DNA of 64,000 nt from Nemertoderma westbladi (GCA_032718475.1 JAUCBJ010009049.1:1-64000); one strand, 5' to 3'. Counted from the stretch's first letter, positions 39,892 through 50,515 are shown. The notes: generated by a model not told the origin, from the sequence alone. Translations and numbers: made by a program.

Positions 39892-42384
39892 TCACTGCCG
39901 TATTGATTTGAGTTGCCTCAAAGCAAGCGGGTAATTGTTAACGAGCTTAGGTTGTCCATTGCGCCACAACATACCAACCTCGTAGTGGCCATTCACGGTC
40001 TGGCGAATGGTATCTCTCATAATATTTAATGACCGTTTTTCCTGTTCTGACATAGCGGTCTCGTAACTACCGGGTTCTGCTGAGTCCTGTTCCAACCATT
40101 GAATGGTCCATTCAGTCAGCAGTCGGTCAAGCGCTGCTTGCACTGCGCCATGGTCCTCGTCCACGTCTTCGTCCGCTGCGGTGGCTAGTGTCAATGTGTC
40201 TGGTAGGCTCACAAGCCTTCCGGTGTCACTAGTCGGCGTCGAATCGTCATGCGGCGGTTTGATACCCTCTTGATCTGTCGGTAGGCTCGCAAGCCTTCCT
40301 AGATCAACGACCGGTGTCGAAGCCTGGTGGGTGGGGTCAATGACCTTTGGATTTTTCGGTAGGCTTGCAAGCCTTCCAAAATCCTCGTTCATCGAGTCAT
40401 CGACAGCAACAACCCTTTGGTCTTTGGCAGTCAATACAACCTGGTTTACTGCAAGTAGTTGTAAGTCAGAGGTCCGCGTGGTCGTTTCCAGATCAGTTAC
40501 GTCAGTATCGGTGGCGTCTGCGTTAGCGACGCAAGTCCGTCGTAGTCCCGTCTGTACAATTGGACCACAGGAGTGTGAAGGAGAATTATCTATCGTGTTA
40601 GTCAGTAAACTACACGTACTCAAAACGTCGTCCTCCTGGTCACTTACCTCTAGTGAACGTATTGGTGCTCTAGTATACCAACCTATGGGAGTTCTACATG
40701 CATAGGGGTTGCCCGCTGTAATAACAGATGGGCGTGTCTCCCATACCTGATGTAAGTTAAACTGGTCTGTCCCGATTAACATTGCAATTGAACGATAATT
40801 GACAGGACATTCCGGTATTCCAAGGTGTCGGAAATACTTACGATCTTCCGGTGATTGCTCTGGCACAGGGCCGAGCAAGTTACTAAAGTCCTTCGTAGTT
40901 GCAAAGGTCAAATTTCTTACCGGAAGTAATGAGCACTCCTCCTTGCTGTGTTCCGCTTTGGAAAGAAGAGTGTCTAAGGTTAGTTTTACTCTAGTCACTG
41001 GAATCGCTCTCTTACCATGCATGCTGCTTACAGTATACTGAGCAGTCTTACCTTGACTCATGTCCGTAACCACGTCGGCTACTTGTTCGTCGACATAGCT
41101 ATGCGATGACGCAGAGTCTAAGATAGCGTATATACGCTTGCTCCCTCGGGTTCCGGTAATCTTTATAGGAATCACGCTAAACCCTTTCAATTGGTTCTGA
41201 GTGAGGAGTGTTATCGATGGCTGTTCCTCACCTGCATGCACGTAAAATGTGTCGTCTTCCTCCTCGTCCTCGTCCGATGATCCCGATTGATCCATACAGT
41301 CCGTATAAAACGTACGGATCTCGCGCGGCGCACGCTCCTTATATAGCGCGTCGCATCTAGCCGCTTTATCTGGATACTCTCGTCGAAAGAGTTTGGTCGG
41401 AGTATGACTCGTCGTGTGGAGTAACGCGTCGTGGTTGCGTCCACACTGAGGACATGTATTGTCGCTCGGGCAATCCTTCCGGACGTGTCCTGGCTTCATA
41501 CATCTCCAGCAAGAATCTAACGATCGAATTTGGAGTCTCCTCTCTTCGATTCCTAACTCTCTAAAAGCGCGACACCCACGAAGTTTGTGTCCGCTATAGT
41601 TTCTGCCGTTCCGCTTGCAGTACGAGCATCCCACAAAGTCCGCTGGCAACTGTTGTCGTGGCTGTGTGGTGCCGATAGGCGTCAGAACTTTAGAAGTCTC
41701 AGTAGTGGTGGCGTAGGTAACGGCTTTCGCGTTCGTCGGAAATGGTTTGGTTCGAGTCGGCGCTGAAATAGCTATCCCTTCCGCCGCGATATGGTGATCA
41801 GTATAGTTCGATCGAGTCTCGATCACGGCCTCCCGTGAAATCAGTTGGTAGACGTCGGTGAGTTTTAATAGCCCGCCGGCTTCTTCACGCTGGTACTCGA
41901 TGCGTCGCCATTCTCGTCGGAGTCTATGGTGAAGTCGACCGATTATCCTAATGAGAACCGTCGGTGCGTTAGCGTATTCGAGTTGTCCTATGGACCGTAA
42001 AGTCCCTATAGCGTTTTTGATTTTGTCCGTGAGTCGTAGAAGGTCGATCGGTTTCGAAATATTGCCTCCTCTGCAGAGGTCTTCTATAATGGATTTAGCC
42101 ATGGCTACGTTACCGCCGTAAATCGAATACAAACGGTCGTACGCCAACTCAAAGGCATCTGGAACACCAATAAAGGTTTCCGCTAATCGTTTCGGCTCAC
42201 CAGACAGGACTTGGAGCAAGTAATTAAACTTCTCCGTCGAGGTGAAAGCACACTTAGCGATCTGGGACTCGACATAGTCTACCAGTGTACGCCAGTGTTT
42301 TGCGTTGCCAGAGAACTTCGGCGGTTGCTGTGCCGGTAATCCGTGTCTAGCCGCGAATTTCGCAATCTCGCTAACCAAATCCAA
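39892..42384 (-). CDS. Gag capsid, zinc knuckles and protease (element B)
   Basis: An 830-codon frame. Residues ~18-170 form a DUF1759-type capsid domain (PPKFSGNAKHWRTLVDYVES, EKFNYLLQVLSGEPKRLAET). About 250-330 holds zinc motifs including CWRCMKPGHVRKDC and CPQCGRNHDALLH. A D/E-rich spacer precedes a DUF1758 protease with ILDSASSHSYVDE (~410-425). A linker with three GRLASLP-type modules (about 670-740) leads to the RT entry (YETAMSEQEKRSLNIMRD, VGMLWRNGQPKLVNNYPLAL). The start MDLVSEIAKF overlaps the end of the upstream Gag frame by 14 nt, either a frame break or a programmed shift. It is the best-preserved Gag-protease in the window. Confidence 0.88.
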   Translation of the reverse strand: MDLVSEIAKFAARHGLPAQQPPKFSGNAKHWRTLVDYVESQIAKCAFTSTEKFNYLLQVLSGEPKRLAETFIGVPDAFELAYDRLYSIYGGNVAMAKSIIEDLCRGGNISKPIDLLRLTDKIKNAIGTLRSIGQLEYANAPTVLIRIIGRLHHRLRREWRRIEYQREEAGGLLKLTDVYQLISREAVIETRSNYTDHHIAAEGIAISAPTRTKPFPTNAKAVTYATTTETSKVLTPIGTTQPRQQLPADFVGCSYCKRNGRNYSGHKLRGCRAFRELGIEERRLQIRSLDSCWRCMKPGHVRKDCPSDNTCPQCGRNHDALLHTTSHTPTKLFRREYPDKAARCDALYKERAPREIRTFYTDCMDQSGSSDEDEEEDDTFYVHAGEEQPSITLLTQNQLKGFSVIPIKITGTRGSKRIYAILDSASSHSYVDEQVADVVTDMSQGKTAQYTVSSMHGKRAIPVTRVKLTLDTLLSKAEHSKEECSLLPVRNLTFATTKDFSNLLGPVPEQSPEDRKYFRHLGIPECPVNYRSIAMLIGTDQFNLHQVWETRPSVITAGNPYACRTPIGWYTRAPIRSLEVSDQEDDVLSTCSLLTNTIDNSPSHSCGPIVQTGLRRTCVANADATDTDVTDLETTTRTSDLQLLAVNQVVLTAKDQRVVAVDDSMNEDFGRLASLPKNPKVIDPTHQASTPVVDLGRLASLPTDQEGIKPPHDDSTPTSDTGRLVSLPDTLTLATAADEDVDEDHGAVQAALDRLLTEWTIQWLEQDSAEPGSYETAMSEQEKRSLNIMRDTIRQTVNGHYEVGMLWRNGQPKLVNNYPLALRQLKSIRQ
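40202..40377 (-). repeat. Three palindromic 20-mers, 78-bp spacing (element B)
   Basis: Copies at 40202-40221 (CACA loop), 40280-40299 (CGCA) and 40358-40377 (TGCA), 78 bp apart as in element A, translated on the minus strand as GRLVSLP, GRLASLP and GRLASLP. They form three 26-residue modules between protease and RT. Confidence 0.92.
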
Positions 42385-43840
42385 CTGTCCGCGTCCCTGT
42401 TTGGTGGCGTCGTCCAGTCGTTCCCTTCCGTCGGTAGGAATTATTAACGGGATCTTCTTCTCGATGGGTCGGAGTCTGTCTAGTCTCCTGTTCTCTCCTC
42501 GGTGGTCGATGTTGTCTAGGTTGTTCCAATTCCACGCTGGTTCGTGATCGATCCGACGGTTGCGCTTCGAGTCGTTCCTCGGGTTGAGCTAGTCTATCTG
42601 TCATCTCGGTGAATTGTTTGGCGCTGATCGTTTCCGCTGGTCGCAATGTGGGTTTCCAAATGGGTGTTTCTCGTGGTGGGTTGTCGACGAATTGATTTGT
42701 CGATCGTTCCTCTCGTTTGTAATCTGTCGCCGCTGCTGCCGCTCCAGTACGGAATACTTCCCGTTCCGTCGACTCTGAGTCACTGGATGAGTCGCTGTCG
42801 TCCGGATAAGGTGGTTGGCGGATTCGCGTCCGGCATATTATTCTCGAGCGCGTTCGTTGCGTTCCGGGATCCACGGTTCTCCGACGTTCGGTAGGCTCAC
42901 AAGCATTCCACGAAGTCGTAGGTCTTGTCAAACATGGTTCGATCCTGTGAGTACTACCCACATCCGTCCTTCTCCGTTGTTTGGTAGGCTCACAAGCTTT
43001 CCACGAAGTCGTAGGTCGCGTCGAACTCTGTGTCAATGGTTGAGTAAAGTGGTCAGGTTTCGTAGTCGGTCTATAAATAACTGGGTTCGCGCAGCACGTC
43101 ACAGGTTTAACTGCTAACGGCTTACTTACCTGTTTAATTGACATAAATGCAGGTTCCTCCCTTCCTACAAGTAGACTACGACTTACTGTAGGTGGACTAG
43201 TTATGTTACCTGCTAAAATTGGCAATGAAGTTGCCCTAGGTTGCGGTATTTCTGTCACAACAAACCTGTTACCTTGCGTCGAGCGCACAGGCGTTATTTC
43301 TTTAAGTTTTGTGACAAAGACTGGTTTTATTCTAGTCGTGGGTTTGAGCATAGGGATAACTTGTGGAAAACGTTTACAATAATCCTCTACGAACTCCTCT
43401 CCTCTATCTATCGCTCCCACACTTCCTTCCTCAAGACGCTTCTGAATTCCGCAATATCGAGCTTCCAAACGATTCAGAGCAGACAAGTCGTGTCCGGCTC
43501 GGGATCTTACAGATCTATCTCTCGCGTCGAGTTCGAGGTCCTCTTGCGCGTTCGCTGCCTCATGCGATCTACGATTAAATTCGAACTGTAGCTGCATTTC
43601 CCTTTTGCGTCGATCCGCTACTTGTTGTTGTGCTGCTAGTTCTGCTTCCTGTATGGCTAAACGTGATTTTAATTGACGTGCCTCCAACTGAGCACGTGCG
43701 TCAGATGTCGCCTTCTGCCGTGCTAACTCGTCAGCTGCTGCAACTCGTGTTAACTCGTCAGTTGCTACCCGTCGTGCTAACTCGTCGGTAGCTGCCGCCG
43801 CGGCTGCTTCTCGCGCTAAGTCTTCCTCCAATCTTCGCAT
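42371..43840 (-). pseudogene. Gag N-terminal coiled-coil region (element B)
   Basis: The 489-codon frame starts with an Ala/Arg/Glu-rich heptad-like region: RRLEEDLAREAAAAAATDEL, then TDELTR/ADELAR units. An R/Q/E-rich helix and a proline/threonine-rich middle follow, with duplicated SWKACEPT and SWNACEPT segments derived from the 20-bp palindrome in another frame. Upstream (43990-43841) the same type of coil (QQEVARRQQVAEEEAQQQ) continues but is interrupted by a TAA at ~43864. Such a coil probably serves Gag self-assembly (inference). Confidence 0.75.
42890..43002 (-). repeat. Two palindromic 20-mers read in another frame (element B gag)
   Basis: Copies at 42890-42909 and 42983-43002, both with a CACA loop and one arm change each (GCATT, GCTTT). 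Here the reading frame gives A-C-E-P-T rather than GRLASLP, so the motif tolerates more than one frame. Confidence 0.88.
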
Positions 43841-44075
43841 CTCCGAAGCCTCAAATTCGGCTTACGCTTTGAGTTGCGCAATTCTCGCCTTGTCTTCTCT
43901 ACGTTGTCTCTCTCCCTCGATAGCGATCGGTGTCATCTGTTGTTGCGCTTCTTCCTCGGCGACTTGTTGTCGGCGTGCGACTTCCTGTTGTTGTGAGTAA
44001 TTACGGATGCTGTTCTACTAACGTCGCCAACGTCGCTCCGCATGCTAACGAACAATCTATCCATGGGTGGAATAT

Positions 44076-44095
44076 GGTAGGCTCACAAGCCTTCC
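44076..44095 (-). repeat. Palindromic 20-mer that ends the first Gag frame (element B)
   Basis: GGTAGGCTCACAAGCCTTCC. On the minus strand the loop supplies TGA in the Gag frame (E-G-L-stop), so this copy itself closes the 44820-44083 frame. Confidence 0.92.
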
Positions 44096-44820
44096 GTAGT
44101 GAGAACTTCCGTCGTCCCTTGCGGTTCGACTTCCGGTTCTTTGATCGGTACGCCGCATCTACGAAGAAAATTGGTGAGCATCCCTAACCTCCCGTCCAGG
44201 CAGTATAGTTCTTCTTCCTCCTCGGGTTGTAACAACGCGTCCGAAACTGACTCACCTAGCATTTGGTCGAGCTGCTCCTGTTGAGCCAATCTTATTACTG
44301 ACTTAAACTGAATAATACTTTCTCTCGCACTCACTAACTTATCTATTATCTTTACCTGGGTCAAGTTGTCGCCACGCAACTCTGCGAGTTCGTGTAAACC
44401 TCTAAGTTTATCTACGGAAACATGTACCCTACTTTCTATCCTTACTTGTAAGGTGTAGAACTCGTATCTCGACATCGGGGCGGTTAACTCGCGTAAAATG
44501 CGAAAACCTTCTCCGAGGTTTCGAGTAATCTGGGCCATGTGTCCTCCTATACTTCTAATAACGTTCTCCTGGCTTCCAGTCGAACTTACCATGTCTGGTT
44601 CCCGCGATCTAGTCTGCGGGACGGTAAGGAAATCTTCGATTCTGCCATTGCCACGCATTGCGGCTTCCGGTATTTCCGTTCGGGGTACCGGTGACGCAAG
44701 CGGTGTGACATCGGTGGAATCTCGGGTTCTCCTTCTAGGTTCGTCTACTGTCGATCTGTCCGGGTCGCACGAGTCATAGTCGGTAGGGGGGTATCGCTTC
44801 GAATGTGGTGTGTCACTCAT
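44083..44820 (-). pseudogene. Gag N-terminus (element B)
   Basis: A 245-codon frame starting MSDTPHSKRYPPTDYDSCDP. Element C Gag begins in the same way (MSDT..., DPDRS/DSDRG), so the start codon is probably right. The rest is helical and charged (ILRELTAPMSRYEFYTLQVR, QEQLDQMLGESVSDALLQPE). It ends at the TGA inside the GRLASLP-type palindrome at 44076-44095; the continuation of Gag lies downstream in other frames. Confidence 0.75.
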
Positions 44821-45410
44821 GTCTTATTATATATGTCAAGTACGGGTAATAAAATGTCAAAATGTCGAAATGTCCAAATGTCAAACTTACCTTGATATAT
44901 ATATGTCATATATATACCCTAACCGGTACAAATAAATCAACGAAATATATAATAAAATAAGTAATAATCTAGCCTACCGGCTAAATTTGTACGAATAAGT
45001 GAGATAATGGTATACGTTGCCAAAATGTAGATCAACAAGTACAAATAGTAGGCAAAACAGCAACATCTAACGGGAAAAATATGTACCAACAACACTACTA
45101 ATCAGACAGTGAAACCCACAAATTTTGAGTACTACTGTGCTTTCTAATTTTGAAATAATACGAGTCATAAAACCTACGCTCCTTTGATCCTCCAGTCGTA
45201 CAAATTCCCAAATACAAACCGGACGTGGGTCGTTCCGTTTTCGGCGGCGCGGACAAATTTTGTGTATCCCAAACATTGCGAAAAGCTGTCTGATCTTCGA
45301 AGCGGTCCAGAAATGAGTCCTTGAGTGCTGAAAAGTCGAAGGTGAGAGTTTTACTTCTACTCTACGAAAAATCTTCCTAGGTACCGATACAAATTGGTCA
45401 TTAAACCCTA
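44821..45410 (-). other. 5' leader or LTR remnant of element B
   Basis: Between the B Gag start and the C2 LTR. It contains a short tandem (AAAATGTC/GAAATGTCC, ~44850-44885), TATATATATGTCATATATATA and AT-rich sequence. The small minus-strand frame at 45276-45067 has no family match. It is likely the B leader or 5' LTR, possibly truncated by the C2 insertion; no matching 3' LTR was recognised. Confidence 0.4.
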
Positions 45411-46380
45411 TATAAAAGCTTTTGCGGAATTGCCCGGTTATTTTCCTTATTTTTTTCGTAAAATACTCTGTAGTTGGTTTAGTAGGCGTAAGAGGCCGTA
45501 TTATTGCTGTATCGGTGTTTTTTAGAGGACCTAAGAGCTATTTCTTCCGTATTGTGTACTTTGGAAGACATGGTTGGTGATTCTATGGCAATTCTGTGAC
45601 GCAAAATGGCTAGATACTCTTGAACAGTAGTTACTATGACGACGGTTAACAGCTGATATGCATACGTGTCGATTTTCTTTGTTCTACGGTGCCTCTTGGT
45701 TCAGTCAACCAATCAGAGCGTTTTTACTGCTCTTGTAGAGAAATTTCCTAGAAATCACGCAATGCATTATGGGCAATGTTTACATTCTGTCCTAAGCCAT
45801 GAAAGAACGGCTTTTGGAATATTTGTGCTTTTCTGCTTTTAGCCTAACACTAGTAGGCTTAATTATAAGGACATATATCCGTTATCGACTGGCAATACAC
45901 ACTGGTATCACTGGACTCAACCTGCATATATCTTATCGTACATACTTTTATATTGTTATACTGCTATTTACTGTCGGTTCTTCATTATATGGTTGATGAA
46001 ATATTATATTGAAATAACGAGAAATAATCCCAAAACCCCAATATTCTTGATATACCGAAGGTAAGAGAGACCGGTTACATATAACGATTGCAATTTATGT
46101 TAAAGTGGTTTGAAGTGAATCTAATGTTATTTGATAGACCCTACATGAGTCGGTCTGTGTTCCTTTTATATGTGACTAAAATCAGTGAAGATCGGCAGAT
46201 TAGTGTGCAGTATTGTGCAGCATTGTGTATGAGTGAGACTGATAACGAAGCATTTCCTAAAGAATGCGCCATATATGTGAATTATAACTAAGCCATATCG
46301 TTGCGTGTAGTTTAAGTCATAACTCTGTTTATATAGATAAAGCGCCACGTCCTAAAAGAACTGTTAATATTCCCCGAAGG
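45411..46380 (+). repeat. 5' LTR of element C2 (at least 970 bp)
   Basis: It starts TATAAAAGCTTTTGCGGAATTG and matches 63033-64000 base for base apart from about 12 substitutions or one-base indels. Its 3' limit is not visible because the 3' copy leaves the window. A 65-codon open frame at 45799-45996 is repeated in the 3' LTR but is not conserved in C1 and is not called a gene. Confidence 0.88.
45709..45775 (+). promoter_or_regulatory. LTR promoter elements: CCAAT box and ZNF143/Staf-like site
   Basis: CCAATCAGAG at 45709-45718 and CAATGCATTATGGGCA at 45760-45775. The second closely fits the ZNF143/Staf binding consensus as I remember it. Both are unchanged in the 3' LTR (63329 and 63380-63395). 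C1 keeps a CCAAT box (CCAATCGGGG at 11159) but not the second site. The role as U3 promoter is inference. Confidence 0.5.
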
Positions 46381-46950
46381 TGAATAATATTGTCAGAGAT
46401 TATATAATACGATCAGTCGAATAATACAGTAGGCTTACATAGCAATAAGATTAAGCCGTCAAACTCAATCTCCCGGGTATATCCAGCGGGTGAATGATCG
46501 CGCACGGTTTGGTTTCGACTAGTGTAGTGAATCAGATACTTGTCAGAGGCTAAAAGCGATTTATTATCTAGAAGACATCCTAATTTGGCGGGTTAAACTG
46601 CCAAAGGTATTAAAAGCGCGAACAATAATGGATATATAGCTTCTTTATTGCAGTAAGCAATAAAGTTGAAAGTACCGGTCGACTGGTAAATCTGAACCGG
46701 TACTGCTGTAGGTCTGTAGGCCCAACTGCCGGAACCGGTACTGCTGTAGGTCTGTAGGCCCAACTGCCTGAACCGGTACTGCTGTATAAGTACATTAGTA
46801 TTATTCGATTTGATTGTTATACCGGTAGGTCTTAGTACTTAATCGGGGAACGGCCGCCCTGGTTTTTTATTGAGATTTTACTTATTTCTGTCAGTTTTAT
46901 TTATTTGTAGGCCAATATTGAGCAGAAGGCGTGTAAGCCTGTTCAGATTG

Positions 46951-47530
46951 TACAGAGAATTTGTAGGCTGAGCTGTTGTCTGACTGTTGTTAAGTCTGAA
47001 AGACTGTAGTGTGTGTAGAGCGTATGTCCGAAAGAGTGCCAGTTAGTAAGTAGGGGCTTCCAGTGTTGTGAGGTAAACCCCCTCTTAAAGAATAAGTCGT
47101 ACTACTCGGTTAGCGCACATACTAACTAACCATTTTGGAGTCTGCATATACTGTGGTTTATTTAGGCTTGATAGTAGGCTGACAGCGTTTGGTCTGTACT
47201 TTGTTTGTGTAGTCTGTACGGGTAGCGTAATATCCTTATTTAGATAATCTGTAGGCTGAATTGTTGCCTAGCTGTTATTAGGTCTGAGGGATTGCGTTGT
47301 GTGTAGAGTGTATGTCCAATAAAGTGCCAGTTAGTAAGTAGGGGCTTCCAGTGTTGTGAGGTAAACCCCCTCTTAAAGAATAAGTCGTACTACTCGGTTA
47401 GCGCGCATACTAACTAACCATTTTGGAGTCTGTACATACCGTAGTTGTTTAGGCTTTATAGTAGTCTGTCAGCATTTAGTCTGCATTTTGTTTGAGTAGT
47501 TTGTACGCGTTGCTTAATATTTATTATTCA
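46951..47530 (+). repeat. Tandem duplication in C2 leader, 288-bp unit
   Basis: GTAGGCTGA recurs at 46963 and 47251. Both units share GTGCCAGTTAGTAAGTAGGGG, GTGAGGTAAACCCCCTC and TAAGTCGTACTACTCGG. It is orthologous to the C1 duplication at 12390-12970. Confidence 0.88.
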
Positions 47531-48477
47531 GAGTTATGCGATTATTCGCAACATTCATGTCCCCAAGTTTATTCCTACAGTAATTGTGCTTGTTATACAT
47601 ACCGCTATAGTTAAACTAACCCCAGTACTACATCAGGGCTGCTCGGCGTAGGTAAAGACTGGAGATTTTGTGCTTTGGTCACTCCGGCAGATACCGTGGT
47701 TCTTTTAGCTGTTCAAGTATTTTTAACTGCTGGTTATCTGTTTTATAAGTACTTGTACCTAATTTAGGGTTTAGTGTACAGTGCTTTCCGAAAGTAATTA
47801 GTGTGTAGGCAGTATATTTGTGTTGTAAAGTGGTTAATAGGCACGTTGGTTCTGGTAGACCGCTGTAATTAATCTCTAGGTAGGGACACTCCGTGATACA
47901 TAACGTAGTACCTATAGCGCTACGGGTATAGGTCGTCAGACGGTGGTATTTTCCTATCTGGACAGCGCAGTATATTTACTATTACTTATTATTTTCACAT
48001 ACCGTAGTATCCTGTCCGTTGTAATAACCAGAAATTCTAACCTTCTGTTAGACTGGTTTGTAGTTCCCTGTAAAATTACCCTAAAATTTCGTACGTAATA
48101 TTTTGTTGTGTTTAATTAGAGATTAAATCTCACCCGTGTCTTATCATAAGTAATTTGTAGATAAGTAACTTAGGAAGTAGAATTATTTGTTTTAGTGTCC
48201 TATAAGTAACACTTCACTGAAAGCGCACCGCTTTGTGTAGTGATTACTTCCCGGAAATAATAACATCTATTTCAATATTGTAACAAAACCCTCATACGGA
48301 TATATATATATATATTATAAAATAAAATCAATTAAATCTATTTATAAATAGTAGGCCTATTATACAACCTTTAGGTCTTAAAATCAGTTGGACTACTGCT
48401 CAAGTAACGGTAATAAAGTAAGTAAAGTAACCAAGTAACCCTAAAATTCAGGAATTCAATTATTTAAAATAATTGAC

Positions 48478-48724
48478 ATACCGGTATTTACAATAGGCTT
48501 ATTATATTTATTTCTATAAATTTAGGCTGAAATCATACCGGTATTCTGTAATTAATATAGGCCATAATTATACCTATATATACTATAAGTGTAGGCTGTA
48601 TACCGGTATTCCAGATAGGCCTATTATATACTTATATATATTTGTGCTGAAACTACATACCAGTATTCTGTAACAAATCTAGTCTGTAATAATACTTATA
48701 TATACTATAAGTGTATACCGGTAT
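48478..48724 (+). promoter_or_regulatory. Five phased ATACCGGTAT palindromes (C2 leader)
   Basis: Sites at 48478, 48535, 48600, 48657 (variant ATACCAGTAT) and 48715, at steps of 57, 65, 57 and 58 bp, ending ~150 bp before the Gag start. C1 has the same number and almost the same spacing although the sequence between has drifted. Confidence 0.45.
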
Positions 48725-48871
48725 TCTACTATATTGCGTGTACATATACAGCTACACTGAGTAGCAGTATAGGTAATTGATTACTAGGATAGCAGTGATA
48801 CTGAATTACTAGACTTGCTTTAACTTTATTTATAGCAGTAGGTATTCAACTGTATAACTGTATAAACTGAA

Positions 48872-50515
48872 ATGTCTGACACGCAGCAAAACCTATCAGA
48901 CAGTCTCCTAGATACAACCATCCGCGACTCAGATAGGGGTGTTGAACCGTCGAGACCTAAGTTCAGCTCACCTCCTAGTGTAAGGAAAGTCATCCCTCCT
49001 GTAGTAATATCAGACCCTAGGCTAATCCAACACCATAGGTCTATCATCGGTACGCGGGCCCAAGTTAAGCGGGATCAAGAAGCAGCCGTCAATCAGCAGC
49101 AACCCCCTAGCCAAGAACCTAGTTCTCAGCGGCCCGATAGCTCCAGTAGTTCGGATACTGTTGAGCTAACGCCCGAACGCGGAGCAAAAATGGCGGATAC
49201 AGTTTATTCGGACCCCCTTCTTGTTCTTCCGGCAGCAGTACTAACTACGGTGTTAGTTGCGGTGGAGGAACACCAACATGATTGGGTTAGAAGTGGGCAG
49301 TCGACCAAAGATAGTTATGCGGGATACCTGAGGGAAGAACTGATGTCTATTGTCGAGTCACAGTGGAACTTCCCCGGACTCGGACTCCCGTTTGACTTAT
49401 CGGAAGCCACCTGGGATGATATACACCGGATGGGAGTGGCCAAGGACACCGTAGATCCAGCTGTTTGGAAGAGGTCAGCAGCTGGATATGTACAAGGGTT
49501 CTTCGGCTCTTTGGAGCGATTAGAAGAACAGCTGTTTCGACAACAACGAGGACCTCAAGAGCAGGAAAAGCTGCTTTATCAAGTACGTGAAAGAACTCTA
49601 CGCATTAGACTAATCCTATCGGCTTTTGAGGAAACATCCAAAAGAAAGCAGGACACGTCATTGCAAGTCGCTGTCAAGACTTGGTTCCAGCGGGTGAGCC
49701 TCAAGGTTCAAGAAACAGCCAAGTGGAAAGCTCAGTTGGCTGAGCGCCCCTACCACTATGAAGAATCAACCGACGCCACCTTTTCTCAAGGGGAAAGCGA
49801 AGTAACAGCAGCAGAGAAGCCGCGAACTAAAAACGCTATTGACATTTATCTGTCCGACTATCAGCGATTCCTAGGAGACGAAGAGTTGAGGAGACGGTTG
49901 GCTGGACTTTCCCCTAATAGTGAAGGAGCCAAGCATGTGTTGGACGCAATCGATACGGAAATGTTAGCTGAAGACCAAGCTAAATTTGATGAACGTCTCC
50001 GCATAGCTAGAGCCCAGGAAGAACAAGTAAAGAAAAGGCGGATAGAAGACAGAAAGGCAGCATCAGTAGCAGCGGCAATGGCAACAGCAGAAGCAGACAG
50101 AAAGGCGGCAGAAGCAGCGGCCGAAGCAGACAGAAAGGCAGAAAGAAAAGCGGCAGAAGCAGCAGCCGAAGCGGACAGAAAGGCAGAAAGAAAGGCGGCA
50201 GAAGCAGCAGCCGAAGTGGAAAGAAAGGCGGCGGAGGCAGTGGCCGAAGCAGAACGGAGAGCGTCTGAAGAGACCACCCAACTAGAGTTGGAAAATCTGC
50301 AAGAGACGCAAGACAACATCAATAGACAGTTAACTGATAGTCGAATGAAGATGATGAGTCGATCTACTTCCAAACGCCAAGGCTATACATCATCGGAGGA
50401 AGGGGATACCACCGACCCTGAAGGCGGAGTAAGTAGATCTCGTCTCAGTAGGCGTAGAAATACATCTCACCGTCACAAATTGCCCGATTTGCCCCCGCTG
50501 TTAGAAGACAAATAG
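48872..50515 (+). pseudogene. Gag N-terminal region (element C2)
   Basis: A 547-codon frame starting MSDTQQNLSDSLLDTTIRDS. Residues ~100-290 are helical and unrecognised; a segment of this is deleted in C1. About 390-475 is a coiled coil of Ala/Glu/Arg/Lys units (AEAAAEADRKAERKA, period 14 residues, 42 bp, 50090-50260). It ends in an S/R-rich stretch (SRSRLSRRRNTSHRHKLPDL) and a premature stop caused by a one-base loss near 50499 relative to C1. The coiled coil probably drives particle assembly. Confidence 0.82.

Larger units (their letters stand above)
31641..45410 (-). mobile_element. Element B: BEL/Pao retrotransposon with ORF3, family A/B
   Basis: The minus-strand order is Gag (44820-42371, then the 42384 frame), protease, RT, RNase H, integrase (to 35947) and ORF3 (35216 to ~31746): about 13.7 kb. 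The 20-bp GRLASLP palindrome occurs 11 times from end to end, including in ORF3 and its flanks, which argues that ORF3 belongs to the same element. Frameshifts, a changed RT catalytic box and broken ORF3 frames make it inactive. Its 5' side is directly adjacent to the LTR of C2; no pair of LTRs was found. Confidence 0.82.
46381..48871 (+). other. Untranslated leader of element C2
   Basis: About 2.5 kb with no supportable gene. It contains a ~47-bp repeat of ACCGGTACTGCTGTAGGTCT (46697-46785), the 288-bp duplication (46951-47530), a TATATATATATATA run at ~48300, and the ATACCGGTAT series just before Gag. The LTR end and primer-binding site were not located. Confidence 0.65.

Noticed and set aside
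45799-45996. 65-codon hydrophobic frame in the C2 LTR, repeated at 63434
   Set aside because: Present in both LTRs only because they are duplicates; not kept in the C1 LTR.
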